Shown piece by piece: positions 9,737 through 18,081 of a stretch of 64,000 bases of DNA. Below the pieces are notes generated by a model. It saw nothing but the letters and a program-made list of their open reading frames with translations, did no database searches and was not told the origin of the DNA. Location: the NCBI GenBank assembly GCA_963834515.1, contig CAWICB010000005.1, positions 186,001-250,000 of the forward strand, given 5' to 3'. Each line of letters opens with the position of its first letter. The stretch's first letter is position 1. Both the position numbers and the translations under genes were made by a program. Source of the stretch: RYN-230 sp963834515 (GTDB lineage: Bacteria > Actinomycetota > Actinomycetes > Streptosporangiales > Streptosporangiaceae).

Positions 9737-11233
9737 TCAGGCCTCCTCTGCGGCGGTCACCGGGAGCCGGACCTGGAACCGGGTGTCCCCGGGCACCGAC
9801 TCCACCCGCAGGTCACCGTGGTGCCGGTTGACCACGATCCGCCACGAGATGTCCAGCCCGAGGCCGGTGCCCTCGCCCACCGGCTTGGTAGTGAAGAACG
9901 GCTCGAAGATACGCTCCCTGATTTCCTTCGGCACACCCGGCCCGGTGTCCCCGATCTCCACCAGGACCCAGTCGTTGTCCCGGGCGGTGCGCACGGTCAG
10001 CGTGCCGTGCCCGCCCATCGCGCTGACCGCGTTGTCGATCAGGTTGGTCCAGACCTGGTTCAGCTCGGCCGGGTAGGCCGGGATCTGGGGCAGCGTGCGG
10101 TCGAAGTCCTTGACCACGTTGATCCCGTCGCCCAGCTTGCCGCTCAGCATGAGCAGCGTGCTCTTGAGCAGCTCGTGCACGTCGACCACCTGGTACGGGG
10201 CCCGGTCCAGCTGGGAGTACTGCTTGGCTGCGGTGACCAGGCTGGACACCCGCTTGGTCGAGTCCTCGATCTCGTTCATCAGCAGCTCGGTCTCGACCGT
10301 GTAGTTCAGCCAGCGGATGGCGCCTTCCAGGGTGCCGTCCTCGACCACGGCCGCCACCTGGTCCAGCCAGCCCGCGTCCAGCCCGGCCTGGACGAACGTG
10401 GGCGCGAGCTCCCAGCCCCGGTCGCAGCCGTGATCCAGCAGCCAGTCGGACACCGCGTCCTCCCGGTCGGACGCTTCCATCGGGCTCAGCTCGGGTGCCT
10501 TGGACACCCGTTCGGCCGCTTCTTCCTGCAGCCGGATCAGCGTCTCCAGGCCGCGCTGGTCCCAGTTGCCCCCGGCGATCATGCCCAGCTTGTGCCGCAT
10601 GCCGGCCACCCGGTCGCGCAGCGTGGCCGTAGCCCGCACCGCGGCCGCGGCCGGGTTGTTCAGCTCGTGCGTCAGCCCGGCCGACAGCGAGCCCAGGGCC
10701 AGCAGCCGTTCCCGCTGCCCGACCTGCTGCTGGATGTTCTTGATCCCGAAGAACAGCCCCTCCAGCATGTGCACGGCCATCGGGAACCAGTCCCGCATCA
10801 TGCCCGCGAACTTGTCCGCGTCCAGCACGTAGAACCGGCTCGGCTCGGTGACCCGCATCGAGTTGTCGTAGACCTGGGGCACCCGGTCGCCGAGGTAGGC
10901 CCGGAACGCCCCGGTGTACGCGCCCCGCTGCGAGCTGCGGTTCACCTCGACGTCGTCGCCGCCGATCCGGCGGGACATGGCCAGGGTGCCCTCGATCAGC
11001 ACGTAGAAGCACGTGGCAGGGTCACCCTCGGCATAAACCGGGCCTGGGTCGAACAGCTCGACCCGGCCTTCCCGGCACAGCCATTCCAGCTGCTCATCGG
11101 TCAGCTTCTCGAACAGGAACAGGCTGCGCAGCTCGGTCACGTCGCACGGCAGCGTCTGCCGCCGTGACGTCTGGGCGGCCGGGGTCTGGGCGGCCGGGGT
11201 CTGGGCGGGGCGGGTGGCTGACTCTGCACTCAC
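9737..11233 (-). CDS. Cyclic-nucleotide-binding-domain sensor histidine kinase
   Basis: A 498-residue cytoplasmic kinase with no membrane segment. After a short repeated TPAAQ linker, residues about 35-150 form a CAP_ED/cNMP-type sensor domain. The dimerisation/phosphoacceptor region follows, with the H-box GLTHELNNPAAAA (His189). The catalytic domain shows the N-box (NLIDNAVSAMGG), G1 (DTGPGVP), F-box (FEPFFTTK) and G2 (GEGTGLGL). It overlaps the upstream flavoprotein stop by ATGA (11230-11233) and directly abuts the UBP zinc-finger gene. The obvious partner is the receiver domain on the upstream flavoprotein. Which ligand the sensor domain binds cannot be read from the sequence. Confidence 0.92.
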   Translation of the reverse strand: MSAESATRPAQTPAAQTPAAQTSRRQTLPCDVTELRSLFLFEKLTDEQLEWLCREGRVELFDPGPVYAEGDPATCFYVLIEGTLAMSRRIGGDDVEVNRSSQRGAYTGAFRAYLGDRVPQVYDNSMRVTEPSRFYVLDADKFAGMMRDWFPMAVHMLEGLFFGIKNIQQQVGQRERLLALGSLSAGLTHELNNPAAAAVRATATLRDRVAGMRHKLGMIAGGNWDQRGLETLIRLQEEAAERVSKAPELSPMEASDREDAVSDWLLDHGCDRGWELAPTFVQAGLDAGWLDQVAAVVEDGTLEGAIRWLNYTVETELLMNEIEDSTKRVSSLVTAAKQYSQLDRAPYQVVDVHELLKSTLLMLSGKLGDGINVVKDFDRTLPQIPAYPAELNQVWTNLIDNAVSAMGGHGTLTVRTARDNDWVLVEIGDTGPGVPKEIRERIFEPFFTTKPVGEGTGLGLDISWRIVVNRHHGDLRVESVPGDTRFQVRLPVTAAEEA

Positions 11234-12912
11234 AGCTTCTCCAGGTATCGATGCACAAGCATGACCGCCATCGCACCTTCGCCGACGGCGGAGGCGACCC
11301 GTTTGGCGGACTCGGCCCGGGCGTCCCCGGCCACGAACACGCCGGGCACGCTGGTCTCCAGGTGGTACGGCGCCCGGTCCAGCTGCCAGCCGGGCGGTTT
11401 CTGGCCCGTTACGGTCAGGTCCGGGCCGGCCACCACGAACCCGTGGCCGTCCCGGACCACCACCCCGTCCAGCCAGTCGGTGAGCGGGGCGGCCCCGATG
11501 AATACGAACAACAGGCCCGCGTCCACTGTTTCCGTGCCGCCGTTGGCCGTGTTCCGCAGCGTGAGCTGCTCCAGGTGCCCGTCCCCGTCGGCCTGGATGA
11601 CCTCGGTGCAGGTCCGCACCGAGATGTTCTCGATGCCGTCGATCTGCTGGATCAGGTAGAAGGACATGGACCGCTCCAGGGATGGCCCGCGGACCAGCAG
11701 CGTCACCGACTTGGCGTGCCTGGCCAGGTACACCGCGGCCTGGCCGGCCGAGTTGGCCCCGCCCACGATGTACACGTCCTGGTCGATGCAGGCCGAGGCC
11801 TCGGTCAGGGCCGAGCCGTAGTACACCCCGCGGCCGGTCAGCTCGTTCAGGCCGGGCGCGCCGAGCTGCTTGTAGGACACCCCGGTGGCCAGGATGATGC
11901 TGTGCGCGCCGAGCGTGCCGCCGTCGGCGAACCGGATGCCGCGCGCTGACCCCTTGATGTCCAGGCCGACCACCTCGCGGGTGGTGAGCAACTCCGCGCC
12001 GAACTTCTGTGCCTGCATCCGGGCCCGGACGGTGAGCTGGGCCCCGGACACCCCGTCCGGGAAACCGAGGTAGTTCTCGATCCGCGAGCTCTGGCCGGCC
12101 TGGCCGCCGGTCGCGGTCCGCTCGACCAGCACGGTCTTCAGGCCCTCGGACGCGCCGTATACGGCCGCGCCCAGCCCGGCCGGCCCGCCGCCGATCACCA
12201 CCAGGTCGTAGAAGTCCTTGGCCGGGGTGGTGCTCAGCCCGACCCGGGTGGCCAGATCGGCGTCGCTGGGCGCGAGCATGGTCTCGCCGTCCGGCGTGAT
12301 GATCAGCGGCAGCGTCCGGCCGTCGGTCCCGGCCGCGGCGAGCAGTCGCTCCCCGTCCGGCTCATCCGAGGCGAACCAGCGGTAGGCCACCTCGTTCCGG
12401 GCCAGGAACTCGCGCACCTCAGTGCACCGGGCCGACCAGCGGTGCCCGATCACCTTGGTCACGTGCACCGGCTGGTAATCGGCCTCCCGCCACGCGTCCA
12501 GCTGGGCGTCGATCACCGGGTAGAGCTTCTCCTCCGGCGGGTCCCACGGTTTGAGCAGGTAGTAGTCGAGATCGACGACGTTGATGGCCTCGATGGCCGC
12601 GTTGGTGTCGGCATAGGCGGTGAGCAGCACCCGGCGCGCCGCCGGGTAGACCCGCATCGCCTCTTCGAGGAACTCGACGCCGTTCATCTGCGGCATCCGG
12701 TAGTCGGCCAGGATGACCGCCACCTCGTCGCCGCGCAAGCGCAGTTCTTTCAGTGCGTCCAGGGCCGCGGCGCCGGACTCGGCGCGCACGATCCGGTACT
12801 GGCCGCCGTACCGCTGCCGCAGGTCGCGGGCTACTGCCCGGGACACTCCGGGATCGTCGTCAACGGTCAGGATCGCGGTCAGGGTCGGGCTGTCCGGTGC
12901 TGGCGTGGTCAT
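11230..12912 (-). CDS. Response regulator fused to a thioredoxin-reductase-like flavoprotein
   Basis: A 560-residue fusion. Residues about 14-130 are a receiver domain: acidic pocket in TVDDDPG, phosphoacceptor Asp in VILADYRMPQMNG, Lys in YYLLKPWD. Residues about 150-220 look like a glutaredoxin-type fold (GHRWSARCTEVREFLARN), in which only one cysteine of the expected CxxC remains. From about 225 on is a TrxR-type two-dinucleotide domain (FAD: VVIGGGPAGLGAAVYGASEG; NAD(P)H: YIVGGANSAGQAAVYLA; second FAD contact: GVFVAGDARAES). The CxxC redox pair of true TrxR, normally in the NADPH domain, is absent (SALTEASAC instead). It leads the kinase/zinc-finger unit. The output is probably redox- or NAD(P)H-dependent rather than DNA binding. 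Confidence 0.92.
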   Translation of the reverse strand: MTTPAPDSPTLTAILTVDDDPGVSRAVARDLRQRYGGQYRIVRAESGAAALDALKELRLRGDEVAVILADYRMPQMNGVEFLEEAMRVYPAARRVLLTAYADTNAAIEAINVVDLDYYLLKPWDPPEEKLYPVIDAQLDAWREADYQPVHVTKVIGHRWSARCTEVREFLARNEVAYRWFASDEPDGERLLAAAGTDGRTLPLIITPDGETMLAPSDADLATRVGLSTTPAKDFYDLVVIGGGPAGLGAAVYGASEGLKTVLVERTATGGQAGQSSRIENYLGFPDGVSGAQLTVRARMQAQKFGAELLTTREVVGLDIKGSARGIRFADGGTLGAHSIILATGVSYKQLGAPGLNELTGRGVYYGSALTEASACIDQDVYIVGGANSAGQAAVYLARHAKSVTLLVRGPSLERSMSFYLIQQIDGIENISVRTCTEVIQADGDGHLEQLTLRNTANGGTETVDAGLLFVFIGAAPLTDWLDGVVVRDGHGFVVAGPDLTVTGQKPPGWQLDRAPYHLETSVPGVFVAGDARAESAKRVASAVGEGAMAVMLVHRYLEKL

Positions 12913-12989
12913 CCGCGTACCCTGGACGGCTCAGTTTTGCGTGTTGGCCACCTCATGACTCCATCGTAGGAAACCGCGCAAACCAGCGG

Positions 12990-13535
12990 TCAGGCCCGCT
13001 GCCCCGTGCGGTCCGCGTGGTCGTGGTAGTCGTCGCGGCCCCGGCGGGCCAGCGGCAGCGCGAACCACAGGACGGCGAAGATGCAGACCAGCGCGCCGGT
13101 GATCACGCCGGCACGCAGCCCCGGGGCGACGAAACTGGTCACCAGCAGCACCGCCGAGCACACCGCCAGCCCCACCGTGACCAGCCCGGCGATGGCCAGA
13201 CCGTTGGTCACCCGGACGAGGCTCGCCTTCTCGTGCCGCCGGAACAGCAGCCGGTGGTAGGCGACCGGTGCCACCAGCAGCGCGGTGGACACCCCGGCCA
13301 GCACCACCGTGGCCAGGTAGACGACGCGTTCGGTGTGGCCCAGCTGGATGAACCGGCTGGCGAACGGGATCGACAGCAGGAAGCCGAACAGCACCTGGAC
13401 GCCGATGCCCACCACGCGCAGCTCGTTGAGCAGCTCCATGGTGTTGCGGTCGTCCCGTTCGGCCTCGGTCTCGCCGGGCCGGTCGCGGCCGGGACGGGCC
13501 GAGTCAGCGGCCTCCCGGGCGGCGTCGGTGCTCAC
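12990..13535 (-). CDS. DUF6328-type four-helix membrane protein
   Basis: A 181-residue protein. About 35 hydrophilic residues (rich in Arg, Asp, Glu) precede four predicted transmembrane segments: VGIGVQVLFGFLLSIPF, VVYLATVVLAGVSTALLVAP, GLAIAGLVTVGLAVCSAVLLV and AGVITGALVCIFAVLWFALP. The region TMELLNELRVVGIGVQVLFGFLL matches what I know of the actinobacterial DUF6328 family, whose function is not known. It ends 77 bp upstream of the response-regulator flavoprotein gene on the same strand and could be part of the same transcript, although a separate promoter is equally possible. Confidence 0.75.
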   Translation of the reverse strand: MSTDAAREAADSARPGRDRPGETEAERDDRNTMELLNELRVVGIGVQVLFGFLLSIPFASRFIQLGHTERVVYLATVVLAGVSTALLVAPVAYHRLLFRRHEKASLVRVTNGLAIAGLVTVGLAVCSAVLLVTSFVAPGLRAGVITGALVCIFAVLWFALPLARRGRDDYHDHADRTGQRA

Positions 13536-13639
13536 GTCCGCGAGCTACCCGTGGCCCCCGGCCCGAAACCAGCGCGCCACCTGCGCGGATGCGGGGGTCT
13601 GGCGTGCGGGCTGCTTGACGGGGGTAGCACGGTGTGATC

Positions 13640-13812
13640 TTCTGTCTTGCGTTCCGCCGACGGCAGGGCAGGAAGCCGGTGTGAGTCCGGCGCGGTCCCG
13701 CCACTGTGACCGGGGAGCGAGTCCCGTGACGGCCACGGCCGCGGCAGCGGTGGGAAGGCCGGGAGGAGCTTCGATCCGGGAGCCAGGAGACTCCGGCCGT
13801 CGGTCCACCGCC
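13640..13812 (+). ncRNA. Cobalamin (AdoCbl) riboswitch
   Basis: The conserved core is present in order: GGAAGCCGGTGTGAGTCCGG, then the B12-box region GGTCCCGCCACTGTGA, a variable stem, and GAGCCAGGAGACTC. The closing helix P1 is formed by GCCGACGGC (about 13651-13659) and GCCGTCGG (about 13796-13803). A TTGACG element at 13615 could be the -35 of its promoter. The aptamer ends some 35-45 bp before the cobD start, so repression by B12, probably at translation, is expected for the cobD-bluB/cobT-cobU-cobS operon. Confidence 0.93.
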
Positions 13813-13847
13813 TGCGGGGCGTGGTTACCCCGGGGAAGGCTCGGCTC

Positions 13848-14798
13848 ATGATGGTGCCGTCGCGGCCAGGATCCGCGCGGGCCGCCGGGCTGCTGGCGGG
13901 CGGGCTGCTCGACCTGATGCTGGGCGACCCGCGGCGGGGCCACCCGGTGGCGGCCTTCGGGGCCGCGGCGGCCCGGGCCGAGACCGTGCTGTGGTCGGAC
14001 CGCCGGGCCCCGGGAGCGGCCCTCGTGCTGGCCTGCGTGGCCCCGGTGGCCGGGGCCGGGCTGGCCACGCAGCGGCTGGCCCGTGGCCGCCCGGCCGTCA
14101 CCCTGGCCGCCACCGCGCTGGCCAGCTGGACGGTGCTGGGCGGGGCCAGCCTGAGTGGCGCGGCGCTGGCCCTGAGCCGGGCCCTGGACGCCGGCGACCT
14201 GGCCGCGGCGCGGCGGATGCTGCCCACCCTGTGCGGGCGCGACGCGGCGCAGCTCGACGCGGCCGGGCTGGCCCGGGCGGCCGTCGAGTCGGTAGCCGAG
14301 AACACCTCGGACGCGGTGGTTGCCCCGCTGCTCTGGGGGGCCGCGTTCGGCCTGCCCGGGCTGCTCGGTTATCGCGCGGTGAACACCCTGGACGCGATGA
14401 TCGGCCAGCGCAGCCCCCGGTACCAGCGGTTCGGCTGGGCCGCCGCCCGGCTCGACGACGTGGCCAACCTGATCCCGGCCCGGGTCACCGGGCTGCTCGC
14501 CGCGGCGGCGGCCCCGGCCGTGGGAGGCAGCCCCCGGCGGGCCCTGAGCACGCTGCGCCGGTACGGGCGGCGGCACCCGAGTCCTAACGCCGGCCGGTGC
14601 GAAGCGGCCTTCGCCGGCGCGCTGGGGGTGCGGCTCGGTGGCCGGATCAGTTACCAGGGGCGGGCCGAGGAGCGCGCGCGGCTCGGCTGCGGCGCACCAC
14701 CCGCCGCCCCGGACATCGTCCGGGCCGTCCGGCTGTCCCGGCTGGTCAGCGTGGCCGCGCTGGTGCTGGCGGTGATCGTGGCCTGGAGGAGGAGATAG
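13848..14798 (+). CDS. cobD: Adenosylcobinamide-phosphate synthase (CbiB/CobD)
   Basis: Membrane enzyme that attaches the aminopropanol arm to adenosylcobyric acid. The 316-residue product carries the family signatures GDPRRGHPVAAFG near the N-terminus and VAENTSDAVVAPLLWGAAFG, NTLDAMIGQ and FGWAAARLDDVANLIPAR in the middle, plus several hydrophobic helices. The ATG at 13848 was chosen because GGGGAAGG lies 9 bases upstream. A GTG at 13821 is in frame but lies inside that ribosome-binding region. It is the first gene behind the cobalamin riboswitch, and its TAG stop is immediately followed by the next ATG. Confidence 0.93.
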   Translation: MMVPSRPGSARAAGLLAGGLLDLMLGDPRRGHPVAAFGAAAARAETVLWSDRRAPGAALVLACVAPVAGAGLATQRLARGRPAVTLAATALASWTVLGGASLSGAALALSRALDAGDLAAARRMLPTLCGRDAAQLDAAGLARAAVESVAENTSDAVVAPLLWGAAFGLPGLLGYRAVNTLDAMIGQRSPRYQRFGWAAARLDDVANLIPARVTGLLAAAAAPAVGGSPRRALSTLRRYGRRHPSPNAGRCEAAFAGALGVRLGGRISYQGRAEERARLGCGAPPAAPDIVRAVRLSRLVSVAALVLAVIVAWRRR

Positions 14799-16541
14799 AT
14801 GAGCGGCGATCAGAACGCACTGCCGCAGGCGGACATCGATGCGCTGTACCGGGTCGTCGCCGAGCGCCGCGACGTGCGCAGCGGTTTCCGGCCCGACCCG
14901 GTGGACGACGCCACGCTGACCCGGGTGCTGGCCGCCGCGCACCAGGCCCCCAGCGTGGGGCTCAGCCAGCCCTGGGATTTCATCGTGCTGCGCGACCGGG
15001 CCATCCGGGAGCAGGTGCACACCCTGGCCCGCCGCCAGCAGGACGTGTTCGCGGCCCGGCTGCCCGGGCCCCGGGCCCGCGCCTTCCGTGCGCTGAAGGT
15101 CGAGGCGATCCTGGACACCCCGGTCAACATCGTGGTCACCTGCGATCCCACCCGGGGCGGCGGCAACGTGCTGGGCCGGCACGCACAGCCGCAGGTGGCC
15201 GCGTACTCCACGGCCTGTGCGGTGCAGAACCTGTGGCTGGCGGCCCGGGCCGAGGGCCTGGGCGTGGGCTGGGTGAGCTTCTTCGCCGAACGTGAGCTGG
15301 CCGGGGCGCTCGGCCTGCCCGCGCACCTGGAGGTGGTCAGCTACCTGTGCGTGGGCTACGTGACCGAGTTCCCGCCCGCGCCAGAACTGGTACTCAGCGG
15401 GTGGGCCCAGCGCCGGCCGCTGGCCTGGGCGGTGCACGACGGCCAGTGGGGGCGGCGCGGGCTGCCCGGCCAGCCGCCCGCCCGGCTGCTGGCCGACACG
15501 CTCACCGCGGTCGGGCCACTCGATGCCGGGGCCGTGGCCCAGGCCCGGGAGCGGCAGGAGGCGCTGACCAAGCCGAGCGGCTCGCTCGGCCGGCTGGAAG
15601 CGGTGTCGGTGCAGCTGTCCGGGGTGGCCGGGGAGTGCCCGCCGCCGCTGCCCGAGCCCGCCGTGGTCGCGGTGTTCGCCGCCGACCACGGCGTGCACGC
15701 CCAGGGGGTCACGCCCTGGCCGCAGGAGGTCACCGCGCAGATGGTGGCCAACTTCCTGGCCTCGGGCGCGGTCGTCAACGCGATCGCGGCCCAGGCCGGG
15801 GCGGAGGTGTGCGTGGTCGACGTGGGGGTGGCGGCCGACCTGCCCGCCGGGCCCGGGCTGCTGCCGCGCAAGATCCGGCCCGGCACCGCGGACATGACGG
15901 CCGGGCCGGCGATGAGCCGCGAGGAGGCCGAGCGGGCCGTCGAGGTGGGCATCGAGACCGCCCGTGACCTGGTCGCGGCGGGTAACCGCTGCCTGCTGAC
16001 CGGGGATATGGGGATCGCCAACACGACCGCGTCGGCCGCGCTGATCGCGGTGTTCACCGGGGCTGACCCGGACCAGGTGACCGGCCGGGGCACCGGCATC
16101 GACGACGAGACCTGGCAGCGCAAGGTCGGCGTGGTGCGCCGGGCGCTGGCCCGGCACGTGCCCGATCCGGCCGACCCGCTGGCCGTGCTGGCCGCGGTGG
16201 GCGGGCTGGAGCACGCCGCGCTGGCCGGGTTCATGCTCGGTGGCGCCGCGCTGCGGGTACCGGTCGTGCTGGACGGCGTCATCGCCTGCGCCGCCGCGCT
16301 GGCCGCCCGGGCGCTGGCCCCGGACGTCACGGACAGCCTGATCGCCGGGCATCTGTCCACCGAGCCGGGGGCCCGGCGGGCGCTGGACGCGCTCGGCCTG
16401 CGCCCGCTGCTCGACCTGGACCTGCGGCTGGGCGAGGGCTCAGGCGCCGCCCTGGCGCTGCCGGTGGTGGCCGCCGCGGCCCGGGTGCTGCGCGACGTGG
16501 CCACGTTCGACAGCGCGGGCGTGTCCGGTGAGAAGGAATGA
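14799..16541 (+). CDS. BluB-CobT fusion: DMB synthase / nicotinate-nucleotide:DMB phosphoribosyltransferase
   Basis: A 580-residue bifunctional protein. Residues 1 to about 215 are BluB, the FMN-consuming enzyme that makes 5,6-dimethylbenzimidazole (RRDVRSGFRPDPVDD; AAHQAPSVGLSQPWDFIVL). Residues about 225-580 are CobT, which activates that base to alpha-ribazole phosphate (LTKPSGSLGRLEAVSVQLSG; FAADHGVHAQGVTPWPQEVT; GDMGIANTTASAAL; catalytic Glu in LGEGSGAALALP). Joining consecutive enzymes could channel DMB. GGAGGAGG at the end of cobD serves as its ribosome-binding site. The stop overlaps cobU by ATGA. Confidence 0.94.
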   Translation: MSGDQNALPQADIDALYRVVAERRDVRSGFRPDPVDDATLTRVLAAAHQAPSVGLSQPWDFIVLRDRAIREQVHTLARRQQDVFAARLPGPRARAFRALKVEAILDTPVNIVVTCDPTRGGGNVLGRHAQPQVAAYSTACAVQNLWLAARAEGLGVGWVSFFAERELAGALGLPAHLEVVSYLCVGYVTEFPPAPELVLSGWAQRRPLAWAVHDGQWGRRGLPGQPPARLLADTLTAVGPLDAGAVAQARERQEALTKPSGSLGRLEAVSVQLSGVAGECPPPLPEPAVVAVFAADHGVHAQGVTPWPQEVTAQMVANFLASGAVVNAIAAQAGAEVCVVDVGVAADLPAGPGLLPRKIRPGTADMTAGPAMSREEAERAVEVGIETARDLVAAGNRCLLTGDMGIANTTASAALIAVFTGADPDQVTGRGTGIDDETWQRKVGVVRRALARHVPDPADPLAVLAAVGGLEHAALAGFMLGGAALRVPVVLDGVIACAAALAARALAPDVTDSLIAGHLSTEPGARRALDALGLRPLLDLDLRLGEGSGAALALPVVAAAARVLRDVATFDSAGVSGEKE

Positions 16542-17131
16542 TCCGCTGGGCCCGGGGCAGCCTGCCGCGGCGCCGCCAGGCCGGCCGGGTGCTGGTGCTC
16601 GGCGGCGCCCGGTCCGGCAAGTCGGTGACCGCGGAGCGGCTGCTGGCCAGCCGGGACCGGGTGGACTACGTGGCCACCGGCGGCTGGCCGGCCGCCGCTG
16701 ACCCGGAGTGGGCCGAGCGGGTCCGCGCCCACCGGCTGCGCCGCCCGGCGCACTGGGTCACCCTGGAAACACTGGACCTGGAGCAGGTGCTGGCCGGCCC
16801 GCAGCTGACCGCCCGGGAGCGGGCCACACCGGTGCTGGTGGACTGCCTGTCCACCTGGCTGGCCGGCGTGATGGAGCAGGCCGGGCTGTGGCAGGACCGC
16901 CCGGGCGCCGGCCCGCAGCTGGCCAGCCGGGTGGACGGGCTGCTGCACGCCTGGCGGGCCACCGCCCGGCCGGTGGTCGCGGTCAGCAACGAGGTCGGCT
17001 CCGGGGTGGTGCCGGGCACCGTCTCCGGCCGCCGGTACCGGGACGAGCTGGGCGTGCTCAACACCCGGATCGCGGCCGAATGCGAGCAGGTCTGGCTGTG
17101 CACCGCGGGCATCGCCCGGCGGCTGCGGTGA
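16538..17131 (+). CDS. cobU: Adenosylcobinamide kinase / adenosylcobinamide-phosphate guanylyltransferase
   Basis: Converts adenosylcobinamide phosphate to its GDP-activated form. The 197-residue product has the Walker A loop LGGARSGKS at about residue 20, the VDYVATGGW segment, a His-rich ERVRAHRLRRPAHW stretch around the guanylylated histidine, VLVDCLSTWLAG (Walker B-like), and VAVSNEVGSGVVP. It overlaps bluB-cobT by ATGA and is followed at once by cobS, so the genes are translationally coupled. Confidence 0.94.
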   Translation: MIRWARGSLPRRRQAGRVLVLGGARSGKSVTAERLLASRDRVDYVATGGWPAAADPEWAERVRAHRLRRPAHWVTLETLDLEQVLAGPQLTARERATPVLVDCLSTWLAGVMEQAGLWQDRPGAGPQLASRVDGLLHAWRATARPVVAVSNEVGSGVVPGTVSGRRYRDELGVLNTRIAAECEQVWLCTAGIARRLR

Positions 17132-17145
17132 CTGGGGAGACCGTG

Positions 17146-17943
17146 ATGACCCGGGCACCGCGTACCGCATCCTGGCGGGTGGCGCTGAGCCTGTTCACCA
17201 TCATCCCGGCTGGGGCCCCGGCCGAGCTCGAGGCCGGGCCGGCGGCCCGGGCCGTGTTCTGGCTGCCCGCGGTGGGCCTGCTGACCGGGCTGATGGCGGC
17301 GGGCGGGATGGCGGCCGCCGTGGCTGGCGGCCCGAGCGTGCCCCGGCAGCTGCTCGGCGCGGCCGTGGCCGTCGCGCTGCTCGCCCTGCTGACCGGTGGC
17401 CTGCACCTGGACGGGCTGGCTGATACCGCGGACGGGCTGGGCAGCCGGCGCCCGGCCGCCGAGGCGCTGGCCATCATGCGCCGTTCCGACGTCGGGCCGC
17501 TGGGTGTGGCCGGCCTGGTGCTGGTGATCCTGGTCCAGGTGACCGCGCTGGCCGCGGTGCCGCGCGGCTGGCCCGCGGTGGCCGCCCTGGTGCTGGCCGC
17601 GGTGACCGGCCGGGTCGCCGCCGTGCTGGCCACCGGGCTGCCCGCGGCCCGGCCCGGCGGGCTCGGTGCCCTGGTGGCCGGCCGGACCGGGCGGCCGGGC
17701 CGGGCCGCGACCGGGCTGATCCTGCTGGCCGCGGTGGTCCCGGCCGGCTTCGCCCTGGGCGGCGTCCCGGCCGCGCTGCGCGGCCTGGCCGCGGCGCTGG
17801 CCGGGCTGCTGGTCGGCGGGCTGCTGGCCCGGGCCGCGCGGCGGCGGCTGGGCGGGCTGACCGGCGACGTGTTCGGTGCCATCATCGAGGTCAGCACGGC
17901 CACCGTGCTGGTCGCCCTGGTGCTGGCCCTGGGCTGGACCTGA
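17146..17943 (+). CDS. cobS: Adenosylcobinamide-GDP ribazoletransferase (cobalamin synthase)
   Basis: Membrane enzyme that joins AdoCbi-GDP to alpha-ribazole, completing cobalamin. The 265-residue product has the signature GGLHLDGLADTADGLGSRRP (about residues 85-105), multiple hydrophobic helices, and the near-terminal LTGDVFGAIIEV motif. I chose ATG 17146, with GGGGAGA five bases upstream; a GTG at 17128, overlapping the cobU stop, is also possible. It is the last gene of the riboswitch-controlled operon. The corrin-ring genes are not in this window. Confidence 0.93.
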   Translation: MTRAPRTASWRVALSLFTIIPAGAPAELEAGPAARAVFWLPAVGLLTGLMAAGGMAAAVAGGPSVPRQLLGAAVAVALLALLTGGLHLDGLADTADGLGSRRPAAEALAIMRRSDVGPLGVAGLVLVILVQVTALAAVPRGWPAVAALVLAAVTGRVAAVLATGLPAARPGGLGALVAGRTGRPGRAATGLILLAAVVPAGFALGGVPAALRGLAAALAGLLVGGLLARAARRRLGGLTGDVFGAIIEVSTATVLVALVLALGWT

Positions 17944-17977
17944 TCCGGGCCGGTTCACTGCGGCCCGGCCGGGCATA

Positions 17978-18003
17978 CTGCCGGGCAATGGTTATCCCGG
18001 CAG
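17978..18003 (+). terminator. Possible hairpin after cobS
   Basis: CTGCCGGG and CCCGGCAG form an 8-bp stem around a 10-base loop, 35 bp after the cobS stop. There is no clear T-run, so a terminator role is only suggested by its position. Confidence 0.35.
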
Positions 18004-18081
18004 CCTTCTCTGCAGCGCTCATCAGCTGCTTTCCCGGGATACCTGTTCGCATTCATGTTCCCGTGGAGGGGAAGACAGCTC

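Noticed and set aside
13545..16352. 935-codon open frame on the minus strand
   Set aside because: It covers the riboswitch and the cobD and bluB-cobT genes in antisense; composition is typical of an antisense frame in high-GC DNA.
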